Assembly (NCBI RefSeq): GCF_010548245.1
Contig: NZ_JAAGLR010000308.1
Location: 1-44,620, forward strand
Length of the DNA stretch: 44,620 bases
From: Streptomyces sp. SID11385
GTDB taxonomy: Bacteria > Actinomycetota > Actinomycetes > Streptomycetales > Streptomycetaceae
Direction of reading: 5' to 3'
Shown one piece after another: positions 24,587-33,110 of the stretch. Positions within the stretch are counted from its first letter, which is position 1, and each line of letters starts with the position of its first letter. A program made the position numbers and the translations under genes. The notes beneath the pieces are model-generated. The model ran no database searches and was not told where the DNA came from. It saw nothing but the letters and a program-made list of their open reading frames with translations.

Positions 24587-25992
24587 GCCGCCTCCTGGAA
24601 GTGGAAGAGGTGCGCGCCGGTACGGCCGAGGCTCGCGAGCGCGGCGCGGGCCGCGTCGCTGCCGCTGCGCACGGCGCCCTCCATCGTGGCGGGCCAGCCG
24701 GTGTCGGTCCACGCCCCGGCGAGGTAGAGCCCGGGGGCGCGGGTGGTGTTGCCGGGCCGCAGCCGCCTGCCGCCGGGGGCCGGGTCGAAGGTGGCCGTGC
24801 GTTCCCTGGTGACGAAGAAGTCGCGGATCCCGGCGCCGCGCGCGGCGGGCAGGAGTCGCTCCAGTTCGGGCAGGTAGCGCGCGCGCAGGGTGCTCACGGG
24901 CGCGTCGATCTCCTCGCCGACGGCCGACTGCGAGAGGGCGAGGTACTGGCCCGGCCCGGTGAGCCCGGACGGCGCGGTGCGGTCGAAGACCCACTGCACC
25001 GGGCTGCCGAGCGCGGCGAAGAAGGGCCGGCGCAGCACCTTGCGGTCGTAGACGACGTGGACGTTGAGGATGGGCGAGGTGCCGAGCGCGGCGAGGCGTT
25101 CGGGGTGGTCGAGTGCTCCCGCGGGCAGCAGTTGGTGGGCGTCGGGCTGGGCCACCGCGAGCACGACGGTGTCCGCGTCGAGCACGCCGTCCTCGGTGCG
25201 CACCCGCCAGCCGCCTCCGTCGGCCGCCTCGACGGCGCTCACCCTGGCGCGCAGCCGCGTGGTGACGCCGGCCTTGTCGAGGGCGCGGCGGGCGAGGGTG
25301 TCGTGGAGTTCGCCGAGCGGGACGTGGGCCCAGCCGATGTCGGCGGCTCCCGGCTCGGTGAGCAGCCCGGTCCTGAAGACCTTGGCGGCGAGGGCGAGCG
25401 AGGAGTCGTCGGCGCGGGCGTTCAGCGTCGCGACGCCGACGAGGTCCCACAGCGCCGCGATGGTACGCGGGCTCTGCCCGTGCGCGCGCAGCCAGCTGCC
25501 GAAGTCGCGGTCGTCGAGCGCGGGGTCGGCGGGGTCGAGGCGGCGCAGCGCGAGCGCGGCGCGTGCCACGGAGGCACGTTCCCGCACGCTCAGGTGCGGG
25601 TACAGGGCGAGTCCGCCCGCGAGGTGCAGGGGGACCGGCGCCTGGGTACGTCGCAGTCGGCCCAGACGCCCGGTGCCGGCGTCCAGGACGGGGACGTCGA
25701 GCCGGTCCTGCACGGGGGCGAGGTGGGCGGCGTCGATCCGTTCCAGGAACTGCCGGTAGGCGGTGCAGCAGCGCAGGTAGACGTGCTGGCCGTTGTCGAC
25801 GGTGAGGTCGCCGCGCCGGAAGGAGAAGGCGAGTCCGCCGAGGCGGGGCCTGCCCTCCAGAAGGGTCACGCGCACACCGGCGTCGGCGAGGCCGAGCGCG
25901 GCGGTCACTCCGGCGAGTCCGCCGCCGATGACGACGGCGTGTCCCGTGCCGCCGCCGAGGGGGATGGTGCCTGAATCGGCCTGATCGGTCAT
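24583..25992 (-). CDS. hpnE: Hydroxysqualene dehydroxylase HpnE (FAD-dependent)
   Basis: A 469-residue flavoprotein of the amine oxidase / phytoene desaturase superfamily. In the HpnC-HpnD-HpnE route it reduces hydroxysqualene to squalene. The FAD-binding motif is VVIGGGLAGVTAALGLADAG at residues ~20-39, with LEGRPRLGGLAFSF next. DNGQHVYLRCCTAYRQFLERI is diagnostic for HpnE-type proteins. The C-terminal FAD contact is GLYLAGAWTDTGWPATMEGAVRSG. The ATG at 25992 has GGGAGG 4 bases upstream. It ends in an ATGA overlap with the prenyl synthase gene. Confidence 0.93.
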   Translation of the reverse strand: MTDQADSGTIPLGGGTGHAVVIGGGLAGVTAALGLADAGVRVTLLEGRPRLGGLAFSFRRGDLTVDNGQHVYLRCCTAYRQFLERIDAAHLAPVQDRLDVPVLDAGTGRLGRLRRTQAPVPLHLAGGLALYPHLSVRERASVARAALALRRLDPADPALDDRDFGSWLRAHGQSPRTIAALWDLVGVATLNARADDSSLALAAKVFRTGLLTEPGAADIGWAHVPLGELHDTLARRALDKAGVTTRLRARVSAVEAADGGGWRVRTEDGVLDADTVVLAVAQPDAHQLLPAGALDHPERLAALGTSPILNVHVVYDRKVLRRPFFAALGSPVQWVFDRTAPSGLTGPGQYLALSQSAVGEEIDAPVSTLRARYLPELERLLPAARGAGIRDFFVTRERTATFDPAPGGRRLRPGNTTRAPGLYLAGAWTDTGWPATMEGAVRSGSDAARAALASLGRTGAHLFHFQEAA

Positions 25993-26119
25993 ACGTCCTC
26001 CCTGCCCGCCCCCGGGGTGGCGGCGTGCGCAGTGAGGGACGCGGAGCTCAGCCCGGAGGTTGCCCGGCCGTGACCGGATACGTGTGCTTTCGTGCGGCCC
26101 GGCCGCGGGGTCCCGCGCG

Positions 26120-27070
26120 TCACGGTTGCCCCCCGGTTCTCAGGCGTGCGGCCGCCTTGGCGTCCACCCCGGCGAGGCCGCGCACGGCGACGTACGCCTT
26201 CTCCCCGGCCGAGAGCGCCACCCGGCCGCGCAGGACGGCGTCGGGGTCCTGCTCGATGCGGTCCAGGAGGCGGTGGTAGATCCCGGCCATGGCCGAGACG
26301 CAGGCGCCGCCACGCCGGTCGAGCATGGGAAGCAGCTGGTAGCCCTCGTCGAAGAGCGCGCGGGCGCGGCGCACCTCGAAGTGGACGAGGCCCGGGAAGT
26401 CCGCGCCCTCGGGCAGCGTCGCCGAGGCGAAGCCCGCGGAGCAACCGAATTTGTCGAGGTCCTCGGCGGGCAGGTAGGTACGGCCGTTCGCGGCGTCCTC
26501 GCGCACGTCGCGCAGGATGTTGGTGAGCTGGAGCGCGAGGCCAAGCGTGTTGGCGTACTCGGGGGCGCGTACGCGGTCGCGCGCGCCGGGCCGTACGCCG
26601 AAGATGCCGAGCGAGAGCCGTCCGATCGCCCCGGCGACACAGCGGCAGTAGTCGGCGAGCTCGTCCCAGGTGCGGTAGACGCGGCCCTGTACGTCCATCA
26701 GGACGCCGTCGATCAGCTCGTCCAGGGCGCCGAGTGGCACCGGGAAGCGCCGCGCGGTGTCGGCGAGGGCGACGGCGACCGGGTCGGTGTCGTCCTCCGC
26801 GACGTCCTTGGCCCGGACGCGCTCCAGGAGTTCGCGGCACTCGTTCAGCCGGCGCGTCTTCTCCTCCGGCGCCAGGGTGCCGTCGCCGATGTCGTCGACG
26901 CGGCGTGAGAAGGCGTAGACGGCCGACATGGCGCGGCGCTTGTCGCCGGGCAGCAGGCGGATGCCGTAGGCGAAGTTCTTCGCCTCGGACCCGGTGACGG
27001 TCTCGCAGTAGCCGTAGGCGGCACTCACGGCCGCGGGCAGTACGCCCTGCTCCTTCATCGTCGGACTCAC
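26120..27070 (-). CDS. hpnD: Presqualene diphosphate synthase HpnD
   Basis: A 316-residue squalene/phytoene-synthase-family enzyme that condenses two farnesyl diphosphates to presqualene diphosphate. The two Asp-rich motifs are RRVDDIGDG (~57-65) and NILRDVREDAANGRTYLP (~185-202). EAKNFAYGIRLLPGDKRRAMSAVYAFSR is the conserved N-terminal block. The GTG at 27070 overlaps the hpnC stop (GTGA) and has GGAG 5 bases upstream; an ATG four codons in is the alternative. The 127-base gap after its stop holds a CCGTGAC...GTCACGG inverted repeat (26068-26074 and 26119-26125) but no gene. Confidence 0.93.
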   Translation of the reverse strand: MSPTMKEQGVLPAAVSAAYGYCETVTGSEAKNFAYGIRLLPGDKRRAMSAVYAFSRRVDDIGDGTLAPEEKTRRLNECRELLERVRAKDVAEDDTDPVAVALADTARRFPVPLGALDELIDGVLMDVQGRVYRTWDELADYCRCVAGAIGRLSLGIFGVRPGARDRVRAPEYANTLGLALQLTNILRDVREDAANGRTYLPAEDLDKFGCSAGFASATLPEGADFPGLVHFEVRRARALFDEGYQLLPMLDRRGGACVSAMAGIYHRLLDRIEQDPDAVLRGRVALSAGEKAYVAVRGLAGVDAKAAARLRTGGQP

Positions 27071-27996
27071 CCCTCTCCTCGCAGTACTGCTCCCATCTCG
27101 CGCAGCAGCCGGGCCTTGGTGGGCTTCGGCGTGGTGGCGAGTACGTCGTTGCCCGCCTCGGCGATCGCGGCGAGGGCCGCGCGGCCCCCTGCGACGAAGC
27201 CGGCGAGCAGGAGCCGCAGGCGGCCGCGCACGCTGGCGACGAGGGGCAGTCCCTCGTCGAGCAGGGCGCGGGCGCGGTCGGCCTCGAAGGCGATGAGGGC
27301 GCGGACCGGGGCGCTCGCGCGCGGGGCCGCGAGGTCGGCCTCGGTGACGTGAAAGCGCGTCATGTCCTCGGCGGGCAGGTAGACGCGGTCGCGGCGCAGG
27401 TCCTCGGCGACGTCCTGGAGGTGCTCGACGAGCTGGAGCCCGGTGCAGACGGCGTCGGAGCGGCGCACGCGCGCGTCGCTCTCGGTCCCCGTGAGGCCGA
27501 GGACGAGGCGGCCCACCGGGTTCGCGGACAGCTCGCAGTAGGCGGCCAGTTCGTCCCAGGTGGCGTAGCGGCCGACCTTCTGGTCCTGCCGGTTGGCGCC
27601 GATGAGCGCCTCGAACGGGTCGGGGACGAGGCCGCGGCGGCGCACGGTGGGCCGCAGGGCGCGCAGCAGGGGGTGGTGGGGGGTGCCGGTGGAGCGGAAG
27701 ACGCGGGCGAGGTCGGTTTCGAGTGCGTCGAGGAGGACGAGGCGGTCGCCGGCCTGGTCCTCGGGGACGTCGAGGTAGCGGGCGTCGGCGCCGCCGGGGG
27801 CGAGGTCGCCGTCGCCGATGTCGTCGACGAGACGGGCGAAGCCGTAGACGGCCATGAGGTCGGCGCGCCAGGCTCTGGGCACGAAGAACGGCGCCACCGG
27901 GAAGTTCTCCGCTCCGGCCTTGCCGAGCGTGGCGTTCTCCGTCGCGGTGGCGTGCGCCGTCCCGGTACCGGGCGCCGCGGCGCGGGGGGCGCTCAT
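27067..27996 (-). CDS. hpnC: Hydroxysqualene synthase HpnC
   Basis: A 309-residue squalene/phytoene-synthase homologue that turns presqualene diphosphate into hydroxysqualene. The motifs RLVDDIGDGD (~54-63) and HLQDVAEDLRRDRVYLP (~190-206) match HpnC; the second has QDVAED where HpnD has RDVRED. GKAGAENFPVAPFFVPRAWRADLMAVYGFAR is the N-terminal family block. The first gene of the hopanoid operon; its ATG at 27996 has only a weak GGGCGG upstream. The promoter must lie in the 28000-28320 interval. It overlaps hpnD (GTGA). Confidence 0.93.
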   Translation of the reverse strand: MSAPRAAAPGTGTAHATATENATLGKAGAENFPVAPFFVPRAWRADLMAVYGFARLVDDIGDGDLAPGGADARYLDVPEDQAGDRLVLLDALETDLARVFRSTGTPHHPLLRALRPTVRRRGLVPDPFEALIGANRQDQKVGRYATWDELAAYCELSANPVGRLVLGLTGTESDARVRRSDAVCTGLQLVEHLQDVAEDLRRDRVYLPAEDMTRFHVTEADLAAPRASAPVRALIAFEADRARALLDEGLPLVASVRGRLRLLLAGFVAGGRAALAAIAEAGNDVLATTPKPTKARLLREMGAVLRGEG

Positions 27997-28358
27997 CGGC
28001 GACCGCCCGTCGCGGGGACGGCGGGTACAGCGTGGAGGCGGAGGTCGTCCGTAGCCAATGCCGTCACATCTCCCGTTCTACACTGCGCACACAAAACTCA
28101 CTATTTCGGACACGCCGCCCGGCCGCCGCCCGGGCGTTTCGGTGCAGCATGTCCCCCTGTGCGGTATCGCACCACTCGTCGCGATTCGGCACCGGCACAG
28201 CTTACGTTGTACAACTCAACCGCTCACGGCGGGGTGTTCAGCACGTCACAAGAACACACCGATTGCCGTCAACCTTCCCGACCTGCGACTTAGTTGACTG
28301 ATCTTTGACCCGCTCGGCCGCGCGCGGGGAATAATCGGCGCCCTGCGCCGTGACATGA
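27997..28358 (-). promoter_or_regulatory. Leader and promoter region of the hopanoid operon
   Basis: No gene is visible here. The stretch is less G/C-rich than its surroundings and carries a perfect 10-bp palindrome GTTGTACAAC (28206-28215). On the minus strand a TAGAAC hexamer (28075-28080) could be a -10 box. A pair of TTGAC sequences on the plus strand (28294-28298 and 28305-28309) forms a short direct repeat. The ~200-base leader between these elements and hpnC has no riboswitch pattern that I recognise. Exact promoter positions are not established. Confidence 0.4.
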
Positions 28359-28394
28359 CGGAACCCCTGACGGATTTGTCCGACAGGGGTTCCG
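28359..28394. terminator. Terminator after the polysaccharide exporter genes
   Basis: CGGAACCCCTG (28359-28369) pairs perfectly with CAGGGGTTCCG (28384-28394), and CGGA/TCCG inside continues the stem after an A-A mismatch, leaving a TTTG loop. It lies 59 bases past the exporter ATPase stop and before the hopanoid promoter region. Confidence 0.8.
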
Positions 28395-28453
28395 CTTTCG
28401 CTCCCGATGCCGCGAAGAAGGGAGGAAAAGCCCTCTTACGGCATTTCAGCTAT

Positions 28454-29245
28454 TTACTTACTGGTGAACTTCTCGTACTCCTTCATCACCTCGGCCGTGG
28501 GCCCGTCCATCCGCAGCTCCCCGTGCTCCAGCCACAGCACCCGGTCGCACGTGTCGCGGATCGACTTGTTGTTGTGGCTCACGAGGAAGACCGTCCCGGC
28601 CTCCTTGCGCAGCTCCCTGATCCGCGCCTCGGAGCGCTTCTGGAAGGAGCGGTCGCCCGTCGCGAGGGCCTCGTCGATCATGAGGACGTCGTGGTCCTTG
28701 GCCGCCGCGATGGAGAAGCGGAGCCGGGCCGCCATGCCGGAGGAGTAGGTGCGCATCGGCAGCGAGATGAAGTCGCCCTTCTCGTTGATCCCCGAGAAGT
28801 CCACGATCTCCTGGTAGCGGGCCTTGACCTCCTCCCGGCTCATGCCCATCGCGAGCCCGCCGAGGATCACGTTGCGCTCGCCCGTCAGGTCGTTCATGAG
28901 GGCGGCGTTGACGCCCAGCAGCGAGGGCTGCCCGTCGGTGTAGACCTTGCCGCTCTCGGCGGGCAGCAGCCCGGCGATGGCGCGGAGCAGTGTCGACTTG
29001 CCCGAGCCGTTGGAGCCGATGAGCCCGATGGCCTGCCCCCGGTACGCGGTGAACGAGACCCCGCGCACGGCGTGCACCTTGCGCACCCCGGGCGAGTCGC
29101 CGCGCTTGACGATGCGGTTGAGCGCCGCCGTGGCGCTGCCCTTGCCGCCCTTGGCCCCGTGCACCCGGTAGACGATGTGCAGCTCGTCCGCGATCACCGT
29201 GGGCATGTGCTCCCGGCCCGCGTTGCGTCCCTCAGCCACGGCCAT
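28454..29245 (-). CDS. ABC exporter ATPase for a polysaccharide, lipid-linked glycan or teichoic-acid-like polymer
   Basis: A 263-residue ATPase of the TagH/Wzt/KpsT group. Walker A is GLIGSNGSGKSTLLR, the signature is MRTYSSGMAARLRFSIA, and Walker B is DVLMIDEALATGD, which is characteristic of polymer exporters; the switch His is in VSHNNKSIRDTC. The N-terminal part (VIADELHIVYRVHGAKGG to KVHAVRGVSFTAYRG) is slightly extended, as in TagH-like proteins; there is no C-terminal carbohydrate-binding domain. The ATG at 29245 lies inside the permease end, overlapping it by 14 bases. With the permease it forms a complete exporter for the product of the CDP-alcohol phosphotransferase cluster. Confidence 0.9.
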   Translation of the reverse strand: MAVAEGRNAGREHMPTVIADELHIVYRVHGAKGGKGSATAALNRIVKRGDSPGVRKVHAVRGVSFTAYRGQAIGLIGSNGSGKSTLLRAIAGLLPAESGKVYTDGQPSLLGVNAALMNDLTGERNVILGGLAMGMSREEVKARYQEIVDFSGINEKGDFISLPMRTYSSGMAARLRFSIAAAKDHDVLMIDEALATGDRSFQKRSEARIRELRKEAGTVFLVSHNNKSIRDTCDRVLWLEHGELRMDGPTAEVMKEYEKFTSK

Positions 29246-30179
29246 ACCGCTCTTCCGCCTTCCAGAAGTACACGAACCCGCAGATCCCGATCAGGACCGC
29301 CCAGCCCAGCGCGAAGGCCCACACGTGCGGCGGCAGGTAGCTGCTGCCGTAGCCGTCGATGAGCGCGTACCGCACGAGGTCCATGTAGACGGCCGCCGGG
29401 TTCCACTGGAGCACGTCGCCCACCCAGCCGGGCACGTTGTCCTTGTCGGCGAGCATCGCCGGAAGACTGAACATGACGCCCGAGGCGTACATCCAGGTGC
29501 GCATCACGAAGGGCATGAGCTGCGCGAGGTCGGGGGTCTTGGCGCCCGCGCGCGCGAAGATCAGCGCGAGCCCGGTGTTGAACACGAACTGGAGCACGAG
29601 CGCGGGGATGACGAGCGGCCAGCGCATGTTCGGCCAGCAGCCGGTCGCGAAGAGCACGATGACCAGCACGATCATCGAGTACAGCAGCTGCTGGAGCTGC
29701 TGGAGCGAGAAGGAGACGGGCAGCGAGGCGCGCGGGAAGTGCAGCGCGCGGACCAGGCCCAGGTTGCCCGAGATGGCCCGTACGCCCGCCTGCACCGAGG
29801 ACTGCGTGAAGGAGAAGATGAAGACGCCGGTGACGAGGAAGGGGACGTAGATGTCCTTGTCGATGCCCTTCCGCGCCCCGAGCAGCAGCCCGAAGATGAA
29901 GAAGTAGACGAGCGCGTTGAGCAGGGGCGTCGCGACCTGCCACAACTGGCCGAGCTTCGCCTGGCTGTACTGGGCGGTGAGCTTCGCCCGCGAGAAGGCC
30001 AGGATGAAGTGGCGCCGGCCCCACAGCTCACGGATGTACGCGAGCAGCCCTGGCCGGGCGCCGCTCACCGTCAGCCCGTACTTCGCCGCCAGTTCGGGGC
30101 GGCTGAGCCCTTCGTCGGGCGAGGGCGGGAGCGTGGGTGTGCTCACCGTCGCGCCCTTCTCCTGCGTTGTGTCACTCAC
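29232..30179 (-). CDS. ABC-2 type exporter permease, TagG/Wzm-like
   Basis: A 315-residue membrane protein. About 65 cytoplasmic residues, including YIRELWGRRHFILAFSRAKLTAQYSQAKLGQLWQVATPLLNALVYFFIFGLLLG, lead into six hydrophobic segments spread over residues ~78-305. The RAKLTAQYSQAKLGxLW block is the signature of TagG/RfbA-type permeases that move lipid-linked glycans across the membrane. The GTG at 30179 has AAGG 7 bases upstream; a longer reading through the terminator hairpin is unlikely. Its end overlaps the ATPase start. The strong hairpin at 30229-30264 suggests the exporter genes have their own promoter or are expressed at a lower level than the upstream genes. Confidence 0.9.
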   Translation of the reverse strand: MSDTTQEKGATVSTPTLPPSPDEGLSRPELAAKYGLTVSGARPGLLAYIRELWGRRHFILAFSRAKLTAQYSQAKLGQLWQVATPLLNALVYFFIFGLLLGARKGIDKDIYVPFLVTGVFIFSFTQSSVQAGVRAISGNLGLVRALHFPRASLPVSFSLQQLQQLLYSMIVLVIVLFATGCWPNMRWPLVIPALVLQFVFNTGLALIFARAGAKTPDLAQLMPFVMRTWMYASGVMFSLPAMLADKDNVPGWVGDVLQWNPAAVYMDLVRYALIDGYGSSYLPPHVWAFALGWAVLIGICGFVYFWKAEERYGRG

Positions 30180-30228
30180 GGGGGAACCTTCGTCTGCGGG
30201 GGTCGCGGGACTGCGGGACTGCGGTCTG

Positions 30229-30264
30229 CCGGTGCCCCGGGCGCGCTCGCGCCCGGGGCACCGG
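30229..30264. terminator. Strong hairpin between the glycosyltransferase and exporter genes
   Basis: CCGGTGCCCCGGGCGC (30229-30244) pairs perfectly with GCGCCCGGGGCACCGG (30249-30264), a 16-bp stem with a 4-base loop. It lies 35 bases past the glycosyltransferase stop and 50 bases before the permease start, so it is a terminator or an attenuator within the cluster. Confidence 0.75.
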
Positions 30265-30298
30265 CACCGCCGTGGTACGGCGTCTGCGGAACAGCGTG

Positions 30299-31186
30299 TC
30301 AGATGATCGGCGGACGGCCCAGCCGGGTGAGGCGCCACACCGTGCGCCAGCGCATCGGGCGGCGCGGACCGCAGCCCTTCGACCAGCCCTCGCGGAAACC
30401 GCCGAACCAGGCCCGCAGCGCGGCACCGTTCGGCCGCCGCGCGAGGGTGAGCAGGAGCCACACGCCGAGGTAGACGGGGACGAGGGGCAGCGGCAGGTTG
30501 CGGCGCGCGAGCCAGACCCGGTTGCGGGCCACCATGCGGTGGTAGACCGCGTGCCGCGAGGGGGCCGTCGTGGGGTGCAGGAGCACCATGTCGGCCCGGT
30601 AGTCGATCGACCAGCCGGCGTCCAGGGCGCGCCAGGCGAGGTCGGTCTCCTCGTGCGCGTAGAAGAAGTCCCCCGGCAGCAGCCCGGCCTCGGCGAAGAC
30701 CCGGGTACGGACCGCGTTGGCGCCGCCGAGGAACGTCGTGACCTCGGAGGAGCGCATCGGGTCCGAGGCGCGCAGGCGCGGGACGTGGCGGCGCTGCGTG
30801 ACGCCGGTCTCGGGGTCGGCGATGCGGAAGCTGACGATGCCGAGCTTCTCGTTCCGCGTGAACGCCTCACGGCACAGCTCGGCGGTGTCGGTCCGCTCCA
30901 GGAGCCCGTCGTCGTCGAGGAAGAGGAGGATGTCGACGTCGCGCCCGGCCGGGCCGAACGCCTCGATCCCCACGTTGCGGCCCCCGGGGATGCCGAGGTT
31001 CTCGGGCAGCTCGACGGTGCGGACGCCCTCGGGCACCTCGGGCACCGGGGAGCCGTTGCCGACGACGACGACCTGGACGGGCTCGCCCTCCTGCTTGGCG
31101 ACCGAGTCGAGGAGCAGTCGCAGCTCCTCGGGCCGGTTGCCCATGGTGATGATGACGGCGCCCACCGTCGGCGCGGACTGACTCAT
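30299..31186 (-). CDS. Family 2 glycosyltransferase
   Basis: A 295-residue GT-A enzyme that transfers a sugar from a nucleotide donor. The fold begins with VGAVIITMGNRPEELRLLLDSV and VVVVGNGSP; the metal-binding acidic motif is LFLDDDG at ~90-96, and the acceptor region contains TFLGGANAVRTRVFAEAG and FFYAHEETDLAWRAL with the catalytic ED-type acid. A hydrophobic stretch near residue 240 (VPVYLGVWLLLTLA) may anchor it to the membrane. GRPPII ends the protein. The ATG at 31186 has GGAAG upstream. It lies between the phosphotransferase genes and the exporter, so it probably glycosylates the product being exported. Donor and acceptor are unknown. Confidence 0.9.
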   Translation of the reverse strand: MSQSAPTVGAVIITMGNRPEELRLLLDSVAKQEGEPVQVVVVGNGSPVPEVPEGVRTVELPENLGIPGGRNVGIEAFGPAGRDVDILLFLDDDGLLERTDTAELCREAFTRNEKLGIVSFRIADPETGVTQRRHVPRLRASDPMRSSEVTTFLGGANAVRTRVFAEAGLLPGDFFYAHEETDLAWRALDAGWSIDYRADMVLLHPTTAPSRHAVYHRMVARNRVWLARRNLPLPLVPVYLGVWLLLTLARRPNGAALRAWFGGFREGWSKGCGPRRPMRWRTVWRLTRLGRPPII

Positions 31187-31291
31187 GCCTGCTTCCTCTT
31201 CCTTCTTGCGCCCCGGAGCCCGGGCGGACCCGGTGCCCGGAACGCGGCGCTCATATCGCTCGTCGCACGTGTTCGCCCGTCACGGACCGCT

Positions 31292-32071
31292 TCACTTCAG
31301 CCGGCTGGAGGCGAGAATCGACACGAGGTGCAGCAGGGTCTGCACGAGCGCGATGGCGGCGAGAACGGCGATCCCGAGACGGGTGAAGAAGAGGTCGCCG
31401 CGGATCTGGTCGATCACCGCGAGCACGATGATGAGCAGCGAGGCCTCGATGCCGAGGATCAGCCGGTGGAACTGGAGGGCGGCGGCGGCCCGGCGGGCGA
31501 GCGCCATCCCGGAGGAGCGCGGCTCGGCCGCGGCGTCCTTGACGACGGGCAGTCCGGCCTGGTGGCGGGCGACGCCGACGAGGTCCGTCTCGGACTTGAT
31601 GAGGATCGCGCCGAGCGCGGCGAGCGTGCCGAGGAAGGCCCACAGCCAGTCGATGCGGCCGGTGCCGAAGAGGTCGGCACCGCGCAGCCCGAAGCCGACG
31701 AGGACGGCCGCGTCGGCGAGGTAGGCGCCGACCCGGTCGAGCCAGACGCCCTGGAGCGAGTACTGCTTCTTCCAGCGGGCCAGCTCGCCGTCCACGCAGT
31801 CGAAGAGCAGGTAGAGCTGGGCCATGACGGCCCCGAGCACGGCCCCGGGCACGCCCGGCCACAGCAGGGCCGGGCAGGCGAGGACACCGAAGATCGTCAT
31901 CAGGTAGGTCAGCTGGTTCGGCGTGACCTTGGTGTTCACCAGGTACCGGTCTATGCGCAGCGAGATCTCGCGCATGTAGAGCCGGCCGGCCCAGTGCTCG
32001 CCGCTGCGTCGGTCCTTGACCCCGGCGGGGTGGACGACGGGGCGGAGTTCAGCTACCGATGGCCTTGGCAT
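31292..32071 (-). CDS. CDP-alcohol phosphatidyltransferase-family membrane enzyme with altered signature
   Basis: A 259-residue membrane protein with the CDP-alcohol phosphotransferase motif DCVDGELAR (Asp91, Asp94, Gly95, Ala98, Arg99) followed by Gly108 and Asp112. The canonical motif ends in a fourth Asp four residues later; here that position is Ala116 and the next Asp is Asp120 (LDRVGAYLAD). About five hydrophobic segments follow from residue 52 onward. The family joins a CDP-activated alcohol to a second alcohol. The ATG at 32071 overlaps the dehydrogenase gene by 23 bases; a longer frame upstream has no family match. Loss of the last Asp may change chemistry or render the enzyme a non-catalytic partner of the larger paralogue. 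Confidence 0.85.
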   Translation of the reverse strand: MPRPSVAELRPVVHPAGVKDRRSGEHWAGRLYMREISLRIDRYLVNTKVTPNQLTYLMTIFGVLACPALLWPGVPGAVLGAVMAQLYLLFDCVDGELARWKKQYSLQGVWLDRVGAYLADAAVLVGFGLRGADLFGTGRIDWLWAFLGTLAALGAILIKSETDLVGVARHQAGLPVVKDAAAEPRSSGMALARRAAAALQFHRLILGIEASLLIIVLAVIDQIRGDLFFTRLGIAVLAAIALVQTLLHLVSILASSRLK

Positions 32072-33110
32072 AGTCGGCGTACGCGTCCTTGATCTGGTCT
32101 GTCGACAGGTTGAGGTGTTCGAGGATCGTGTAGCGGCCCGGGCGGGTCTGCGGGGCGAACTCGACGGCCTGGACGAACTCGTCCACCGAGAAGCCGATGT
32201 CACCGGGCAGTACGGGCTGGTGGTGGCGGCGCAGTACCTCGGCCATGTAGCCGGCCTGCTCGCCCGCGCCGCGCAGGTGCATCGCGAAGACCGCGCCCAT
32301 CCCGCACTGCTCGCCGTGGCTCGCGGCGCGCTTGGGGAAGAGCAGGTCGAAGGCGTGGTTGATCTCGTGGCAGGCGCCGGAGGCGGGGCGCGAGTCCCCG
32401 GCGACCGACATCGAGATGCCCGTCATGACGAGGCCCTCGGCGAGCGTCTGGAGGAAGTCGTCCTGGCTCACGTCGCCGGGGTGGCGCAGGATCGCCTCGC
32501 CCGCCTGCCGGGCCATCGCCGCGGCGAGCCCGTCGATCGACTCCCCGGTGACGCGGTGGGACAGCTCCCAGTCGGCGACCGCGGAGATGTTGGAGATCAC
32601 GTCGCCGATGCCGGAGCGCACGTACCGGGCCGGGGCCTCGCGGATGACGTCGAGGTCGATGACGACGGCGATCGGGTTGGGCACCCCGTAGGAGCCGCGG
32701 CCCGCGTCGTTGTCGAGGGTCGCGACCGGGGAGCAGAGCCCGTCGTGCGAGAGGTTCGTGGCGACGGCGACGAGCGGCAGCCCGATGCGCGCGGCGGCGT
32801 ACTTGGCGCAGTCGATGATCTTGCCGCCGCCGAGGCCCACGACCGCGTCGTAGTGCCCCGACTTCATCGCGTCGGCGAGCCGGATCGCGTCGTCGAGGGT
32901 GCCGCCGCCCACCTCGTACCAGCTCGCGCCCGGCAGGGCCGGGGCCAGCCGCTCGCGCAGCCTGGCCCCGGAACCGCCGCTGATCGCGATGGCGAGCTTG
33001 CCCGACGCCGAGATCCGCTGGTCGCACAGGACGGTCGCGAGATCGTCCAGGGCGCCGGGGCGGATGTCGACGGCGAGCGGCGAGGGAATCAGCCGCGTCA
33101 GTACCGGCAC
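32049..33110 (-). CDS. sn-Glycerol-1-phosphate dehydrogenase family protein (EgsA/AraM-like)
   Basis: A 353-residue member of the iron-containing alcohol dehydrogenase superfamily, G1P dehydrogenase branch. These enzymes reduce dihydroxyacetone phosphate to sn-glycerol-1-phosphate with NAD(P)H. GLGGGKIIDCAKYAAA (nucleotide-binding GGGxxxD) is at ~91-106; NLSHDGLCSPVA is the motif that distinguishes the G1P group; metal ligands are likely in the Asp of GIGDVISN and the His residues of ACHEINHAFDLL and ASHGEQCGMG. The GTG at 33110 has GGGAG 5 bases upstream and overlaps the preceding gene by 13 bases. A glycerol or 3-dehydroquinate-like relative is less likely. Its placement beside CDP-alcohol enzymes suggests a G1P-derived building block. 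Confidence 0.87.
   Translation of the reverse strand: MPVLTRLIPSPLAVDIRPGALDDLATVLCDQRISASGKLAIAISGGSGARLRERLAPALPGASWYEVGGGTLDDAIRLADAMKSGHYDAVVGLGGGKIIDCAKYAAARIGLPLVAVATNLSHDGLCSPVATLDNDAGRGSYGVPNPIAVVIDLDVIREAPARYVRSGIGDVISNISAVADWELSHRVTGESIDGLAAAMARQAGEAILRHPGDVSQDDFLQTLAEGLVMTGISMSVAGDSRPASGACHEINHAFDLLFPKRAASHGEQCGMGAVFAMHLRGAGEQAGYMAEVLRRHHQPVLPGDIGFSVDEFVQAVEFAPQTRPGRYTILEHLNLSTDQIKDAYADYAKAIGS

Noticed and set aside
28454..30179. The exporter considered as an antibiotic or drug efflux ABC system.
   Set aside because: MIDEALATGD in the ATPase and the RAKLTAQYSQAKLG block in the permease are polymer-exporter features, and the neighbouring genes are glycan and polyol-phosphate enzymes.
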